A DNA stretch of 64,000 nucleotides from Lamellibrachia satsuma. Taxonomy: Eukaryota > Annelida > Polychaeta > Sabellida > Siboglinidae. The stretch is from NCBI GenBank assembly GCA_033239005.1, contig BSQZ01000010.1:11554001-11618000 (forward strand), read 5' to 3'. A program made the translations under genes and the position numbers. Shown one piece after another: positions 41,250-52,370 of this stretch (positions within the stretch are counted from its first letter, which is position 1; every line of letters starts with the position of its first letter). The notes below the pieces were generated by a model that saw nothing but the letters and a program-made list of their open reading frames with translations, was not told the origin of the DNA and ran no database searches.

Positions 41250-42600
41250 ACCGGTCCAACTGTTTACGACTGGAATTGTTAAACCGACATGAAAAATTGG
41301 CTAACCCGTGTGTTTTGGTGAGCTGCTGAGATTGGGTTTCCCGTTGATTTTAGAGCAATAGAAGTTTTTATTGTATCGTACAATACATATATGAACAGGT
41401 AAATTTAGCAGTTATAAGACTGTTTTTGCCATAAATTGTTAGTATGGCTGCATTAGTGTACATATTTTGAGCGTGAAATTCTTACTAGTGCGTGTTGTCA
41501 ACACAATTTGCTTCGAAATGTTCGAAAGAGTTGGGACAATTTAATATGAAATCGCATTGTTTTAAGATGCATAATATTCCAGGTTGTAAGGTAACGTTTT
41601 GTCAGATGTCGTTTTCGAACTCAACGACGGCGTAAGAATCGTTGTGTGCCCATCCTATTTGTTTTTATTTTGTTGATTGCATAGGTACCTATGACAATAA
41701 TTACTATGCATCTGATCATAAAGTGAATACCTGTGTGGAAATTTAATGTATGGAATATGTTCATAAAGTTATTTGTGCCTGGACATCCGTATTCCTGCAA
41801 TGTCAACTTGACCTGTATTGAAAGTCTGACATTTTAATCACTATGTTACCGCGTCAACATTTTGTTTGCGTATTTACAAGGTAAATTTGAATTTCGTGTC
41901 ATAATCACGTTACATTCGTTTGCCCAACGTCACAGCATCATAAAAACGAAACGCGTCTTCAGAAGTTTATTTGCGTCTGGCCTTTGTATAGTTCATGTCA
42001 ACGTGCTCTTACAATGAGGCGTGTATTCTATCGTTTTTGCAGCAGTTTCTGCGTTTATCCGCGTGTATTTGTGAGCGTGTGCGGCGTGTGTGAGTGTTAG
42101 TCACGGGATGACGCGATGCCTGTGTCGGCCCACATTGAAGCAACACATTGACAGAAGACACTGATGTGTGTTTTGGTGTAAAATTATTAAAACATTGTTG
42201 TAAACCGGTTGTTGATTACGCATCCGCAATATAACAACCTGCGCTTATAAGTGGGGATTACAACGTTTTTTACGGAGTTGACCAATGGTGTGGTGCTGGT
42301 AGAGATTCTCAACATCGTCAGCATCTATGGACAATGCATGTCATCGTTCGTTGCACAGACAATGCACTGTTTCGACTACCCGTGCAACATTACACATATC
42401 ACTAAATGACATGCGACGTCTCTCAATTGTTTATTCATGTTTACCAGCCAGTAGAAGGTTGTTGAGTGTAGCGTGTCTTATGCAACAAACCCCGCGAATC
42501 TAGTGCTTCTGCTAATGCTAATTATTGTAAGGTGTAGGGCCTACCATGAATGAGAAGCGTAACACGACCAATTAAAATAATCTGAAGTGAGTACGCAAAA
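41250..42600. other. Intergenic DNA, no gene recognised
   Basis: No splice-bounded exon, RNA gene or repeat family that I can name. Confidence 0.35.
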
Positions 42601-42604
42601 TAGC

Positions 42605-42706
42605 ATTTGTCTTGTCTTGACTTGCCTTGCCTTGCCTTGTCTTGTCTTGTCTTGTCTTGTCTTGTCTTGTCTTGTCTTGTCTTGCCTTGCCTTGCCTTGC
42701 CTTGTC
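42605..42706. repeat. (CTTGT/CTTGC)n pentanucleotide microsatellite
   Basis: About 20 pentanucleotide units; CTTGC variants cluster at both ends and CTTGT in the middle. Confidence 0.95.
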
Positions 42707-42789
42707 TTCTATTGTACTGATACTGGCCAACACTCATATGGAGTGAAACGGCCAGGGTTGGGTGCGCATGCTATTTAGTCGTGTTTGTT

Positions 42790-43069
42790 TGGGACTAAAT
42801 GTGTGTGAGAGCTTGCTTAAATTGCTGTTACTGCGATGCTGGTTATTCTGTCTGGTAGTGAATTCCAATTTTTTACTGTTCGGGGAAAATAAGAAAAATT
42901 ATAACAGTTCTTGCCGGTGTGGATGGTGTTGAAGGCTTTGCTATTTAGATGCCATGAGTGGCGTTAGACGGGCTGGAGGAGGTTTCCGACAGGCAAGGAT
43001 AGATGACCGTGGATAGCTTTGTGAAATATGGTGAGACGTATGTTTGCTCTCCTGGTTGTTAGTTATTCT
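42790..43069 (-). pseudogene. CR1/Jockey LINE ORF2 C-terminal fragment, part downstream of the SINE
   Basis: The minus strand reads RRANIRLTIFHKAIHGHLSL, then HTGKNCYNFSYFPRTVKNWN and SLPDRI, the family's post-RT region (R-K-RL-ML-YKI-HG and R-YFSFFPRT-NWN-LP). With the block at 43406-43690 it forms one LINE interrupted by the SINE. Confidence 0.75.
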
Positions 43070-43405
43070 AGGTAAAGTAAAGGTACCCTCTTATGTAGCG
43101 CGGTATCCAGTCCGTAGGACCGCTCAAAGCGCTTTACACTTCACCCCCTGGCAGACCTGTTCATTCCAAGGCCATCTCAACTTCTCTGGGAAGCATTCAG
43201 CCACGCTGTAATTGCGCGAAGACTATTCGTTTACATTTCCACTACTGCCTGTATTGCCAGGCATTCTTTTATACAGCTGAGTGCACTGTGGCAACGTGGG
43301 GTGGTCAAACTTGCCAAAGGTTCGAAGCGACCGCAGTGGGATTTGAAACCGGGTTCTGTCGATTGAGAGTCCGGCCTTCTAACCGGTATGCCATCGCTGT
43401 GTATT
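43070..43405 (-). mobile_element. Full-length tRNA-derived SINE inserted in a LINE
   Basis: Reading the minus strand from 43405: A-box TGGCATACCGGTTAGAAGG, B-box GGTTTCAAATCCC, a unique body, then a tail with GTAAAGCGCTTTGAGCGGTC and TACATAAGAGGGTACCTTTA. Such AAAGCGCTTT...CGCTA tails are shared with L2-type LINEs, which would supply the retrotransposition machinery (inference). The 3' half recurs at 33182-33328. Confidence 0.85.
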
Positions 43406-43690
43406 TTTTTTCTGACGCACACCCAGTTTCTCTGGATGTGTAGTCGTTGTTACAAAAGCGAACCGTCCGTCTTTGCACCATCTCTATTTAGTTAAAGAGG
43501 ACCTGGGTGCTGGGGTCACACACGGATGATGAATGTTCTAGGAGTGGACGAACAAGGGTTGTGTAGGCAGTTGTTTTGAGGGCATGAGCAGAGATTCCGT
43601 CTGACGAATGCAAGGGTATGGTTTGCTGAGGCTGTGATCTGGTGGATGTGTTTATTCCATGTGAGGTCTTTAGCGATACGTACTTGGTTG
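43406..43690 (-). pseudogene. CR1/Jockey LINE ORF2 fragment, part upstream of the SINE
   Basis: Minus-strand frames show GINTSTRSQPQQ/TWNKHIHQITASANHTLAF, VRRNLCS and YTTLVRPLLEHSSSVCDPST, the conserved segment between RT and C-terminus. Several stops and frameshifts. Confidence 0.7.
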
Positions 43691-43880
43691 CATAGTCTCG
43701 TTTAGATTCCTAGAGACCTCAATGTCTTCTTGAAGATGTTCAGGGAAGAAGCTGTTACGATTTCTTCAGGACGTTTATTCCAGTGATCGATGACACGATT
43801 TGTGAAGAACTGTTTACGGATCTCTGTGTGGGAGTACGTCTTTCTTAGCTTTAAGCAATGGCCCCTCAGATTGCTGCTAC
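43691..43880 (-). pseudogene. Second CR1-like ORF2 C-terminus
   Basis: The minus strand reads NLRGHCLKLRKTYSHTEIRK, then QFFTNRVIDHWNKRPEEIV and FKKTLRSL before a stop. This is the canonical CR1 ending. It differs from the C-terminus at 42790-43069, so two related LINE copies are joined here. Confidence 0.75.
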
Positions 43881-43885
43881 ATTGG

Positions 43886-43954
43886 CAGAAGTGAGTGTGT
43901 GAGTGAGTGAGTGAGTGAGTGAGTGAGTGAGTGAGTGAGTGAGTGAGTGAGTGA
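43886..43954. repeat. (GTGA)n microsatellite at the edge of a Gypsy element
   Basis: About 16 GTGA units run directly into the first gag codons of the Gypsy element at 43955. Confidence 0.95.
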
Positions 43955-45095
43955 GATGGTAGCGCTGCAAATGGAAGCAGAAAAGGTACTTGTCGAATCG
44001 ACCAATTCGACCTGTAATTCGGATACCTCCATTGATAATAAACCAGGTATTAAACTTCCTAAATTACCTGAATTCAGCGAAGCTGAAGATAAAATAGATG
44101 CTTATCTTTTGCGATTCGAACGTTACGCTGAAAATGATGGGTGGAATCGGGATGATTATGCACTTGGTTTGAATAGTTTGTTAACAGGCCGAGCACTTGA
44201 AGTGTATTGTCGATTACGTAGAGATGAGATGAATGATTATGATAAACGTAAGCAGGCTTTGTTGGATAAGTTTTCCCTGAGCGAGGAAGATTTCAGAAAG
44301 AAATTTTGCAACAGCAAGCAGGGTCTTTGGCGAGACAGCTTCGCAGTATTTAGCTCGATTGGAGAATTTCTTTGATCAATGGATAAAGGTATCTGGGATC
44401 GATAATTCCTATGATAAGTTGTCTTGCGAGATCAATTTCTTCATTCTTGTCCCCGTGATCAGGCACTTTTCATCCGAGAGCGTATTCTCAAGGATATAAG
44501 TTCACTTAAGGAACTTGCAGAAGTATTGACTGCTTCTCGTTCTGCCATTGGGATTAGAGATCAGATTAAGATGACTCCAGTCCATAGACAGGCAGTGCAG
44601 AGTAAGAATCGAAATCCAAGGCCATCCCCTTCTTTCTCACGTCCTTTGCATGAACCAGCAAGGTGTTATATGTGTGACGAGATGGGACGCATAGCTAGAA
44701 ATTGTCCCACGGGTAAACCACAACCATTTTCAAATTCAAAACCATGGAGACCTAAGAACACTGCGGGAAATGCATGTCTAGCTAATTCAACTCATCAGTG
44801 TAGTAATCAGGCTGTTTTGAAATGTGGATATAGTTTCCGTGTCGTTGGTAATGTGTGTGGTCACATTCCTTCTAATCTGCCGATTATGCAAGGGTGTGTT
44901 GTAAAAACACCGGTCAGTATTCTACGGGACACAGGGTGTAGCGGAATAGTTGTGAGACGTGATCTTGTTAGAGACGATCAACTCACGGGAGAGAAACGAA
45001 ACCTAGTAATGATAAATCGCTCCGCTATTACTGTGCCCACAGCTAGATGTAAGATAGTTTTACCTATCTTTTTTGGAGAGGTAGAGGTGTCCTAA
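43955..45095 (+). pseudogene. Ty3/Gypsy gag, zinc knuckle and protease, decayed
   Basis: The first frame (to 44375) has the gag blocks KLPKLPEFSEAEDKIDAYLL and RFERYAENDGW. After a frameshift near 44375 the second (44424-45095) contains the nucleocapsid knuckle CYMCDEMGRIARNC, in which the usual His of CCHC is Arg. Then comes the aspartic protease motif LRDTGCSGIVVRRDLV. The gag start is lost or replaced by the GTGA run. No 5' LTR is seen. Confidence 0.85.
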
Positions 45096-45716
45096 TCCTA
45101 TTTGTGATATGATTATAGGAAATGTTCCAGGGGTACACCCTGAAGTATGGGGAAAGGATAAGACATACATAGATGAGGGTAATCCTTGTAAAGAAGTGAC
45201 CAATGAAGACCTGGGTCCTATCAAAGAGAAGGAAGTAACTAGCGCAGTTGTAACCAGAGTTGAAGCACTTAGGCAAGAGCGAAATATTAGTCCGCTTAGA
45301 GTTCCCTATGTGGGTAACGTTGATGTGACATCAGACTCTTTCAAAGTAGCTCAAGGGAAGATCCAACTTTGAAAGCTTTCTTTGATAAGGCAAAACAAAC
45401 TCCAAGTAGTGATCCGATGAAGAACCCGTATTTCACGAAGGGGGGTATGAAAACTCTTAACATAGGTGACAAGGTACTCGTTATGTTGACCACTGATTAC
45501 AACAAGTTGCTTATGCACTGGAAAGGAGATTTAACCGAGAAGGTCGGGTTAACCGATAACCAGATCCAGCTTGGAAACAACACTAAGATCTTCCATCTGA
45601 ACATGTCAAAGAAATATGAATCCATGTCAACCGGGGAAGTAGTGTATACTGCGGCTATCTTGGATACTCCTAATGATTCTTCTTTAGAAATAGAACCACC
45701 GCTAGGGAAACCGTGA
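45096..45716 (+). pseudogene. Gypsy protease-integrase linker and integrase C-terminal domain
   Basis: Linker blocks (MIIGNVPGVHPEVW, AVVTRVEALRQER) lead to DPTLKAFFDKA and YFTKGG, after which the zinc-binding and DDE core of integrase are missing. The sequence resumes with the integrase tail GDKVLVMLTTDYNKLLMHWK...KIFHLNMSKKY. This tail stands before, not after, the reverse transcriptase, which is the order of Gmr1-type Gypsy elements (protease-integrase-RT-RNase H). Confidence 0.8.
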
Positions 45717-46640
45717 GAAACCATTAAGCAAGTATCCCTTTCTCCTGAACTCACTTCTTCTCAAACTAAACAGCTGGTTGGTTTAATCGAAGAATTCAAA
45801 GAGATCTTTTCTGAGAACCCTGGATGCACTAAACTTGTCGAACAGACTATCACATTAAACAGGACTAAACCTATTTAAGCTAAGCCTTATCCGATTCCTT
45901 TCGCCAAAGTATCGGACGTAGTTATATAGGAAGATAAGATGCTCAAACTAGGAGTGATCAAACCGTCGAAACCTCCGGGTTGTTGCCCTCTGTTGTGTGC
46001 TAAGAAAACATATGAAACATATCGTCCAGTGGTAGATTTCCGCCAGCTAAGCCGAGCTACCACATTCGACTCTGAGCCTGTGCCCAATCCTGATGCACTG
46101 TGTGTCGCTTTGTTTAAAGACCATGTCTTTAATAAACTTTATTGTAGCGAGGGTTATTGTAGCTGTGCATGCCAAGGATGTAGAGAAGACTGCTTTCTCT
46201 AGTCCTTCTGTGCTATTCCAGTTTCGCCGAATGCCATTTGGACTGGTCAACGCCGGCGTATCTTATGGATGCGTGATGCGTGTACTTTTGAGTGGGTTAC
46301 CTGGCGTGGACAACTATGTGGATGACATTGTTGTGCACACACTGATGTGGCCAGAGCACCTAGCTCCGTGAAGTATTTAAGCATCTCATGTCTGTTGGAA
46401 TTACGGTTAAGGCCGTCAAAGTGTTGGCTGGGGTATTCCAAAATTGATTTTGTTAGCCATAAGGTAGGAGACGGACAACTAATGACCCAAACTGAAAAGG
46501 TAGAACGTGTGCAAGAAGCAGCAGTCACTCAGACTGTCACCCAGTTTAGGTAATTCATGGGACGTATCGGATACTACAGGAAATGTATCCCTAAGTATGC
46601 GACCATTGCTTACCCTTTAACAATTTAACCAAGAAACTGC
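45717..46640 (+). pseudogene. Gypsy reverse transcriptase, decayed
   Basis: Blocks in order: LSPELTSSQTKQLVGLIEEF, KPYPIPFAKV, MLKLGVIKPSKPPGCCPLLC, YRPVVDFRQLSRAT, FQFRRMPFGLVNAG, the intact catalytic box NYVDDIVVHT (YVDD at 46315-46326), and FMGRIGYYRKCIPKYATIA. Several stops (for example near 45877 and 45927) and frameshifts make it non-functional. Confidence 0.9.
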
Positions 46641-47121
46641 AACCCATCAAGGTAGTGTTGTCGGAAGACGCCGACCGAGCGTTCAAAGAATTGAAAGTTA
46701 TGTTGTGCAGCTCGGCATTTCTGAAACTGCCTGATTTGTGTCGATCTTTTTTTCTTAGAACAGGTGCATCAGACAATGGTATCGGTGCAGTACTCCAAGA
46801 GTATGACGGAGAACAATTTTCTGTACCGTACGTATGCCAGTAAGAAGTTAAACCTACTCAAGCGACATATGCCATAATGGAAAAGAATTTCTGGCAATTG
46901 TCTGGGCCTGGAAAAGCTTACGTTTTACCTATATGTTATATATTCTTTATCCAAACCAACCATCAAGCATTGACTTTCCTAAGAACAGCCCGATTAACCA
47001 ATCCGAGGATAATCCGATGGGCAAGTTACAATCATATCAATTCAAAATTGAGGCCATCCCCGGCAAAAAAATGTGGGCGCTGATTTTTTCAGCAAAGTCA
47101 TTAAGTAAGTTGACAGAATGA
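46641..47121 (+). pseudogene. Gypsy RNase H, decayed
   Basis: ADRAFKELKVMLCSSAFLKL, FFLRTGASDNGIGAVLQEY (the usual TDAS is TGAS, so the catalytic Asp is lost) and TNHQALTFLRTARL are followed by FKIEAIPGKK and a final DFFSKS-like end at about 47100. This marks the end of pol in elements with integrase placed upstream. Confidence 0.85.
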
Positions 47122-47129
47122 CAGTTCGA

Positions 47130-47830
47130 CTAATAACTTTTCATTAAGAATTTAAACATACGCTTACATGTTAGACACAGCATGAGATTAGACAGTCCAT
47201 GATAAGGGATTGTTATTATTCGACTGTCCCTATCGAAGGAAATAGAAATTTCCATATTTATCAATGAAATGTTTGCTATAATTGGGCTGTAGTTGTATCG
47301 CCTCGCTATTTAGCATTATCTTTTGTTGTTAAGTATTAAACAAAGATGTGATTACATTAGCATCAGTATAGTTGCGCTGTGTTCGTTTCACATGTATGTG
47401 TATATTAGATGTGGATTATTTTTTGTTTTACAAGCTAATTCTTAAAAGCCAGGGGTTATTTCACAGATCGGAGATTGTGTGAGGTTGTCTACAATTAGCT
47501 TGTTTGTTTTACTCACCTAGCGATTGAAATTTTGGTGAGTAAGAGTCGTGCTAGTGGCGCCGAATAGCGTTGGTATCGTTGAAAAAACTAGTTGTTTTAG
47601 TACAAACATTGCATAACTTTTCTCAAGTTAACTTGTAATTTGTATACGCACCCATGCCTATATGTGGTCTTGCATGCATCAACATGAATGGTTAACCCAT
47701 TGTGATACGACGGTTGTTATTGCTGCCACGTCCGACGTCTTCATTCGAGATTGTATACACGCCATCTTCTTCGCCGTTGTTGTGGCCGTAGTGAAATACA
47801 TTCGTGGACACAACACTATAAGGTACGCAT
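47130..47830. other. AT-rich flank of the Gypsy element
   Basis: No gene recognised. A 3' LTR would be expected somewhere here, but no second copy exists in the window to define it. AGTGGCGCCGAATAGCG at 47553 looks like a primer-binding site but has no supporting LTR boundary. Confidence 0.35.
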
Positions 47831-47831
47831 G

Positions 47832-50290
47832 ACTGCACTCGCCGAGCACGCCGTACTCAAGACAGCACCCGCCGAGCACGCCGTACTCAAGACAACACTC
47901 GCCGAGCACGCCGTACTCAAGACAACACTCGCCGAGCACGCCGTACTCAAGACAACACCCGCCGAGCACGCCGTACTCAAGACAACACCCGCCGGGCACG
48001 CCGTACTCAAGACAACACCCGCCGGGCACGCCGTACTCAAGACAACACCCGCCGAGCACGCCGTACTCAAGACAACACCCGCCGAGCACGCCATACTCAA
48101 GACAACACCCGCCGGGCACGCCGTATTCAAAACAGCACCCGCCGAGCACGCCGTACGCAAGACAAAACGCGCCGAGCTATCCGTACTCAAGACAACACCC
48201 GCCGAGCACGCCGTACTCAAGACAACACCCGCCGAGCACGCCGTATTCAAGACAACACTCGCCGAGCACGCCGTACTCAAGACAACACCCGCCGGGCACG
48301 CCGTACTCAAGACAGCACCCGCCGAGCACGCCGTACGCAAGACAACACCCGCCGAGCACGCCGCACTCAAGGCAGCACCCGCCGAGCACGCCGTACTCAA
48401 GACAACACTCGCCGAGCACGCTGTACTCAAGACAACACGCGCCGAGCACGCCGCACTCAAGACAGCACCCGCCGAGCACGCCGTACTCAAGACAACACTC
48501 GCCGAGCACGCCGTACTCAAGACAACACCCGCCGAGCACGCCGTACTCAAGACAACACTCGCCGAGCACGCCGTATTCAAGACAGCACTCTCCGAGCACG
48601 CCGTACGCAAGACAACACCCGTCGAGCACGCCGTACGCAAGACAACACGCGCTGAGCACGCCGTACGCAAGACAATACGCGCTGAGCACGCCGTACGCAA
48701 GACAACACTCGCCGAGCACGCCGTACTCAAGACGACACCCGCCGAGCACGCCGTACTCAAGACAACACCCGCCAGGCACGCCGTACTCAAGACAACACCC
48801 GCCGAGCACGCCGTACTCAAGACAACACCCGCCGCGCACGCCGTACTCAAGACAGCACCCGCCGAGCACGCCGTACGCAAGACAACACGCGCCGAGCACG
48901 CCGCACTCAAGACAGCACCCGCCGAGCACGCCGTACTCAAGACAACACTCGCCGAGCACGCTGTACTCAAGACAACACTCGCCGAGCACGCCGTACTCAA
49001 GACAACAGCCGCCGAGCACGCCGTACTCAAGACAACAGCCGCCGAGCACGCCGTACTCAAGACAACACTCTCCGAGCACGCCGTACTCAAGACAGCACCC
49101 GCCGAGCACGCCGTACTCAAGACAACACTCGCCGAGCACGCTGTACTCAAGACAACACTCGCCGAGCACGCCGTATTCAAGACAACACTCGCCGAGCACG
49201 CCGTACTCAAGACAACACTTGCCGAGCACGCCGTATTCAAGACAGCACTCTCCGAGCACGCCGTACGCAAGACAACACCCATCGAGCACGCCGTACGCAA
49301 GACAACACGCGCTGAGCACGCCGTACGCAAGACAATACGCGCTGAGCACGCCATACGCAAGACAACACTCGCCGAGCACGCCATACGCAAGACAAAACTC
49401 TCCGAGCACGCCGTACTCAAGACAGCACTCTCCGAGCACGCCGTACTCAAGACAGCACCCGCCGAGCACGCCGTACTCAAGACAACACTCGCCGAGCACG
49501 CCGTACTCAAGACAACACTCGCCGAGCACGCCGTATTCAAGACAACACTCGCCGAGCACGCCGTACTCAAGACAACACTCGCCGAGCACGCCGTACTCAA
49601 GACAACACTCGCTGAGCACGCCGTACTCAAGACAACACCCGCCGAGCACGCCGTACTCAAGAAAACACTCGCGGAGCACGCCGTACTCAAGACAACACTC
49701 GCCGAGCACGCCGTACTCAAGACAACACTCGCCGAGCACGCCGTACTCAAGACAACACCCGCCGAGCACGCCGTACTCAAGAAAACACTCGCCGAGCACG
49801 CCGTACTCAAGACAACACCCGCCGAGCACGCCGTACTCAAGACAACACTCGCCGAGCACGCCGTATTCAAGACAGCACTCTCCGAGCACGCCGTACGCAA
49901 GACAACACCCGTCGAGCACGCCGTACGCAAGACAACACGCGCTGAGCACGCCGTACGCAAGACAATACGCGCTGAGCACGCCGTACGCAAGACAACACGC
50001 GCCGAGCACGCCATACGCAAGACAACACGCGCCGAGCACGCCGTACGCAAGACAACACTCGCCGAGCATGCCGCACGCCGCACGCCGCACGCCGCACGCC
50101 GCACGCCGTACGCAAGACAACACTTGCCGTGCACGCCGTAACGCAAGACTACACTCGCGGAGCACGCGTAACGCAAGACAGCACTCGCCAAGCATGCCGT
50201 ATCGCAAGACTGCACTCGCCGAGCACGCCATAGCGCAAGACTGCACTTGCCGAGCATGCCGTAACGCAAGACTGCACTTGCCGAACACGT
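47832..50290. repeat. 30-bp minisatellite, about 82 units, with higher-order structure
   Basis: The consensus unit is GCCGAGCACGCCGTACTCAA plus GACAACACTC. Units are exactly 30 bp from the start to about 50065; the last five are 31 bp and more diverged. A recognisable six-unit signature (with GCTGAGCACG and GACAATACGC variants) recurs at 48571, 49231 and 49861, that is at spacings of 660 and 630 bp. Because 30 is a multiple of three and five of the six frames lack a stop, long apparent ORFs cover the array (up to 817 codons). They encode decapeptide repeats such as EHAVLKTTLA, STPYSRQHSP or LGECCLEYGV. I treat these as by-products; no promoter, splice sites or flanking coding sequence supports translation. 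Confidence 0.97.
50066..50110. repeat. (GCCGCAC)n sub-array
   Basis: Six 7-bp units derived from part of the 30-bp unit, at the point where unit length changes from 30 to 31 bp. Confidence 0.85.
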
Positions 50291-50299
50291 AAATCTGTC

Positions 50300-50650
50300 T
50301 TGATGTGGGACTGTAAACCATTCTTGGCGTGGGATTGTAACAATACTAGTTTTTCATTTGTGTGTTATTAAAATGGAAATCTTATACTCTTTTGCCATTT
50401 TTGTTGAATTATCGTAATTACACAATACCCACACTGCACCTAACGAATACACACATGTCCATTGGCTCGCCGCATATTATCCAGCCAAACTAAAATCTGT
50501 GACTCGCATATGTGGTGATCTCTATCTCAAAAATACAATTTATATAAAAATCCTGACTCAAAGATTCTGCCAATTATCGAAATGTCGTGTGCATTTGCTC
50601 CACAAAGTGACGATGATGGGAGTGACTAGAGGCGTATATAATAAACATAC
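50300..50650. other. Flank of the minisatellite, nothing recognised
   Basis: AT-rich DNA without a recognisable gene. Confidence 0.35.
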
Positions 50651-50651
50651 A

Positions 50652-51125
50652 TACCATATAATACTTCTTCTTCCCCTTGTTCACTTGCGGCGGGTCCAAG
50701 TCACTCGGTAGCTTCTTCCACTTTCATTGTTAACGCTCTCCATCTTCCTCTGTCTTCTGCGATGGTCTTCCACTCTCGGCCGTTCGTACCTGCCCTTTCA
50801 AGATCTCGTTCGACACAGTCTTTCCATCGCAGTTTTGGTCTTCCTCTTCTTCTTCTGCCACCCTCTTCTGCTTTCCAAGCTCTTTTTTGACAGTGTCTAT
50901 TCACCCATTCTTTGCACATGTCCTGCCCATCTCATTATGTTCTGGATACTTTCATCTTTAGGTGTTTTTTTCATGTCAATCTCTTCTCTCAATTCCTTCA
51001 TCTTCCTTCTATTTTCTTGAGTTACTTTGCATATTTTTCGTACCTAGTTATTTTCCGCTATCTGCATCTTCTCTTGTCTCTCTGTCAGTGCCAGTGTTCC
51101 CAACCCGTATAATACGACTCTTCTT
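50652..51125 (-). mobile_element. LINE ORF2 C-terminal fragment with 3' end
   Basis: The minus strand reads VVLYGLGTLALTERQEKMQI, then IMRWAGHVQRMGE and RRRRGRPKLRWKDCVERDL...AEDRGRWRALT: the LLYG-E-WALT, RWAGHV-RM and RGRPK-RW-D blocks of an invertebrate LINE polymerase. It ends with an AAGAAGAAG-like tail at 50660-50675. Truncated at the 5' end, typical of LINE insertion, with stops. Confidence 0.8.
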
Positions 51126-51129
51126 TAAT

Positions 51130-51790
51130 ATTGTTGGCAATATAACGTGCATTTGCTACTTGGAATATGTTGCATTCGTTAAATCCCTTGTTATATCTTG
51201 ATAACAGCTAAACTGCCGACGTTGTACGTAGGCGCCATCTTTGAGTGACAGGGATCTGTAAGTAGTCGGGTAGGAACTACGATGGCTTGGGTGTCGACAG
51301 TTCTCTTCCTTGAGCAGGGTACTGGACCCACACACAAGTTCTGTAAAGTTCCCCACCAATTGCCCGAGTCGCATATGGCAGAATGGCAAATCGTCACTCG
51401 CTTCGTTGTGATATTTCCTTTTGCTTGTCCACTTTTATTTTACAAAAGAACATCAATCAATCACGCCCAAATCCAGTATATCGTCATCGTATCAAACTAT
51501 TATCGAGGTGTACTCTATTTCATAACTATACGTGCGTGCATTTTCAGTTCAACAATGTGTGGTATATAAAATAATACAGATTTACGCTAGTTGACTCACT
51601 TAATAAACTCAGTAAACCGCATATAGGCAGAACGTCCCACAAACAGACAGAGCGGAACGGTGATATGTGTTGAAATGGGTATGATATGGCCGATGATCAC
51701 CGTTACCAGCCATTCCACTGATTCCCTTGACGTGCGATACATTGCATAGCACACCTCATGGTAGGAAGCCAAAATAAATGGTTATCTTCG
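51130..51790. other. Intergenic DNA, nothing recognised
   Basis: Open frames here are short and show no domain. Confidence 0.35.
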
Positions 51791-51796
51791 TTTCAG

Positions 51797-51917
51797 CTCC
51801 TTTGGGAAAACCTGTCCTGTACACATCAATGTTACGGCAACAAAAGATGGTCAGAGAATCGTCATCAAGGAGATGAACATCCTACACAGGCATCCAGTCA
51901 GTAGTCAAGCTGACTAA
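51797..51917 (+). pseudogene. Exon-like fragment of a FAR1/ZSWIM-type DNA-binding domain
   Basis: After an acceptor TTTCAG, the frame FGKTCPVHINVTATKDGQRI, VIKEMNILHRHPVSSQAD ends in a stop. The C-x-H/A-I-x-V...DG...V/I...HxHPVS pattern is that of the WRKY-GCM1-like domain in MULE transposases and ZSWIM1/3-like animal proteins. No partner exon found; probably a remnant. Confidence 0.4.
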
Positions 51918-51923
51918 TAATCA

Positions 51924-51935
51924 CGTGTGTGTGTG

Positions 51936-51988
<53 letters not shown>

Positions 51989-51995
51989 GCGTGTG
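51924..51995. repeat. (GT)n(GCGT)n microsatellite
   Basis: GT dinucleotides followed by about ten GCGT units. Confidence 0.95.
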
Positions 51996-52370
51996 AGACT
52001 TTGAAGGTGTGTAGCAGAATCAAGGTTGGTTGAGTTGCATACTAAACATATTATGTTTGGGTATGCGTGTGAGCATTCATGTGTAAGCAGAACTAAGCCA
52101 GTTGACAACTGTAGTAATCTGTAAGCCTGATTTTATTATTTCTTGAATAACATATCAGATCTTAATATCAACTGCACTTGATTGAAGATTATGTCTGAGG
52201 ACAAGATCATTTCATTGTGATTTAGTGGGTGGCATAATATCTTGTATGTCTTCCCAAGAACCATCACTCTTTCTACATGAGCTCTTTGTTGGATAATCGA
52301 GGTTACACGCCACTGCGCGTAGTTTGCGGAGCACCTCTAGGGAAGGATTCGGGAACCAGACTCATCTGCA

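Noticed and set aside
47553..47569. Primer-binding site of a further LTR element (AGTGGCGCCGAATAGCG)
   Set aside because: No LTR end or second LTR can be defined next to it; similarity to a tRNA-Lys-type site may be chance.
47751..50321. Four long ORFs (357-817 codons) over the 30-bp array as protein genes
   Set aside because: They overlap on both strands because the unit length is a multiple of three and five frames lack stops; there is no promoter, splice or flanking coding evidence.
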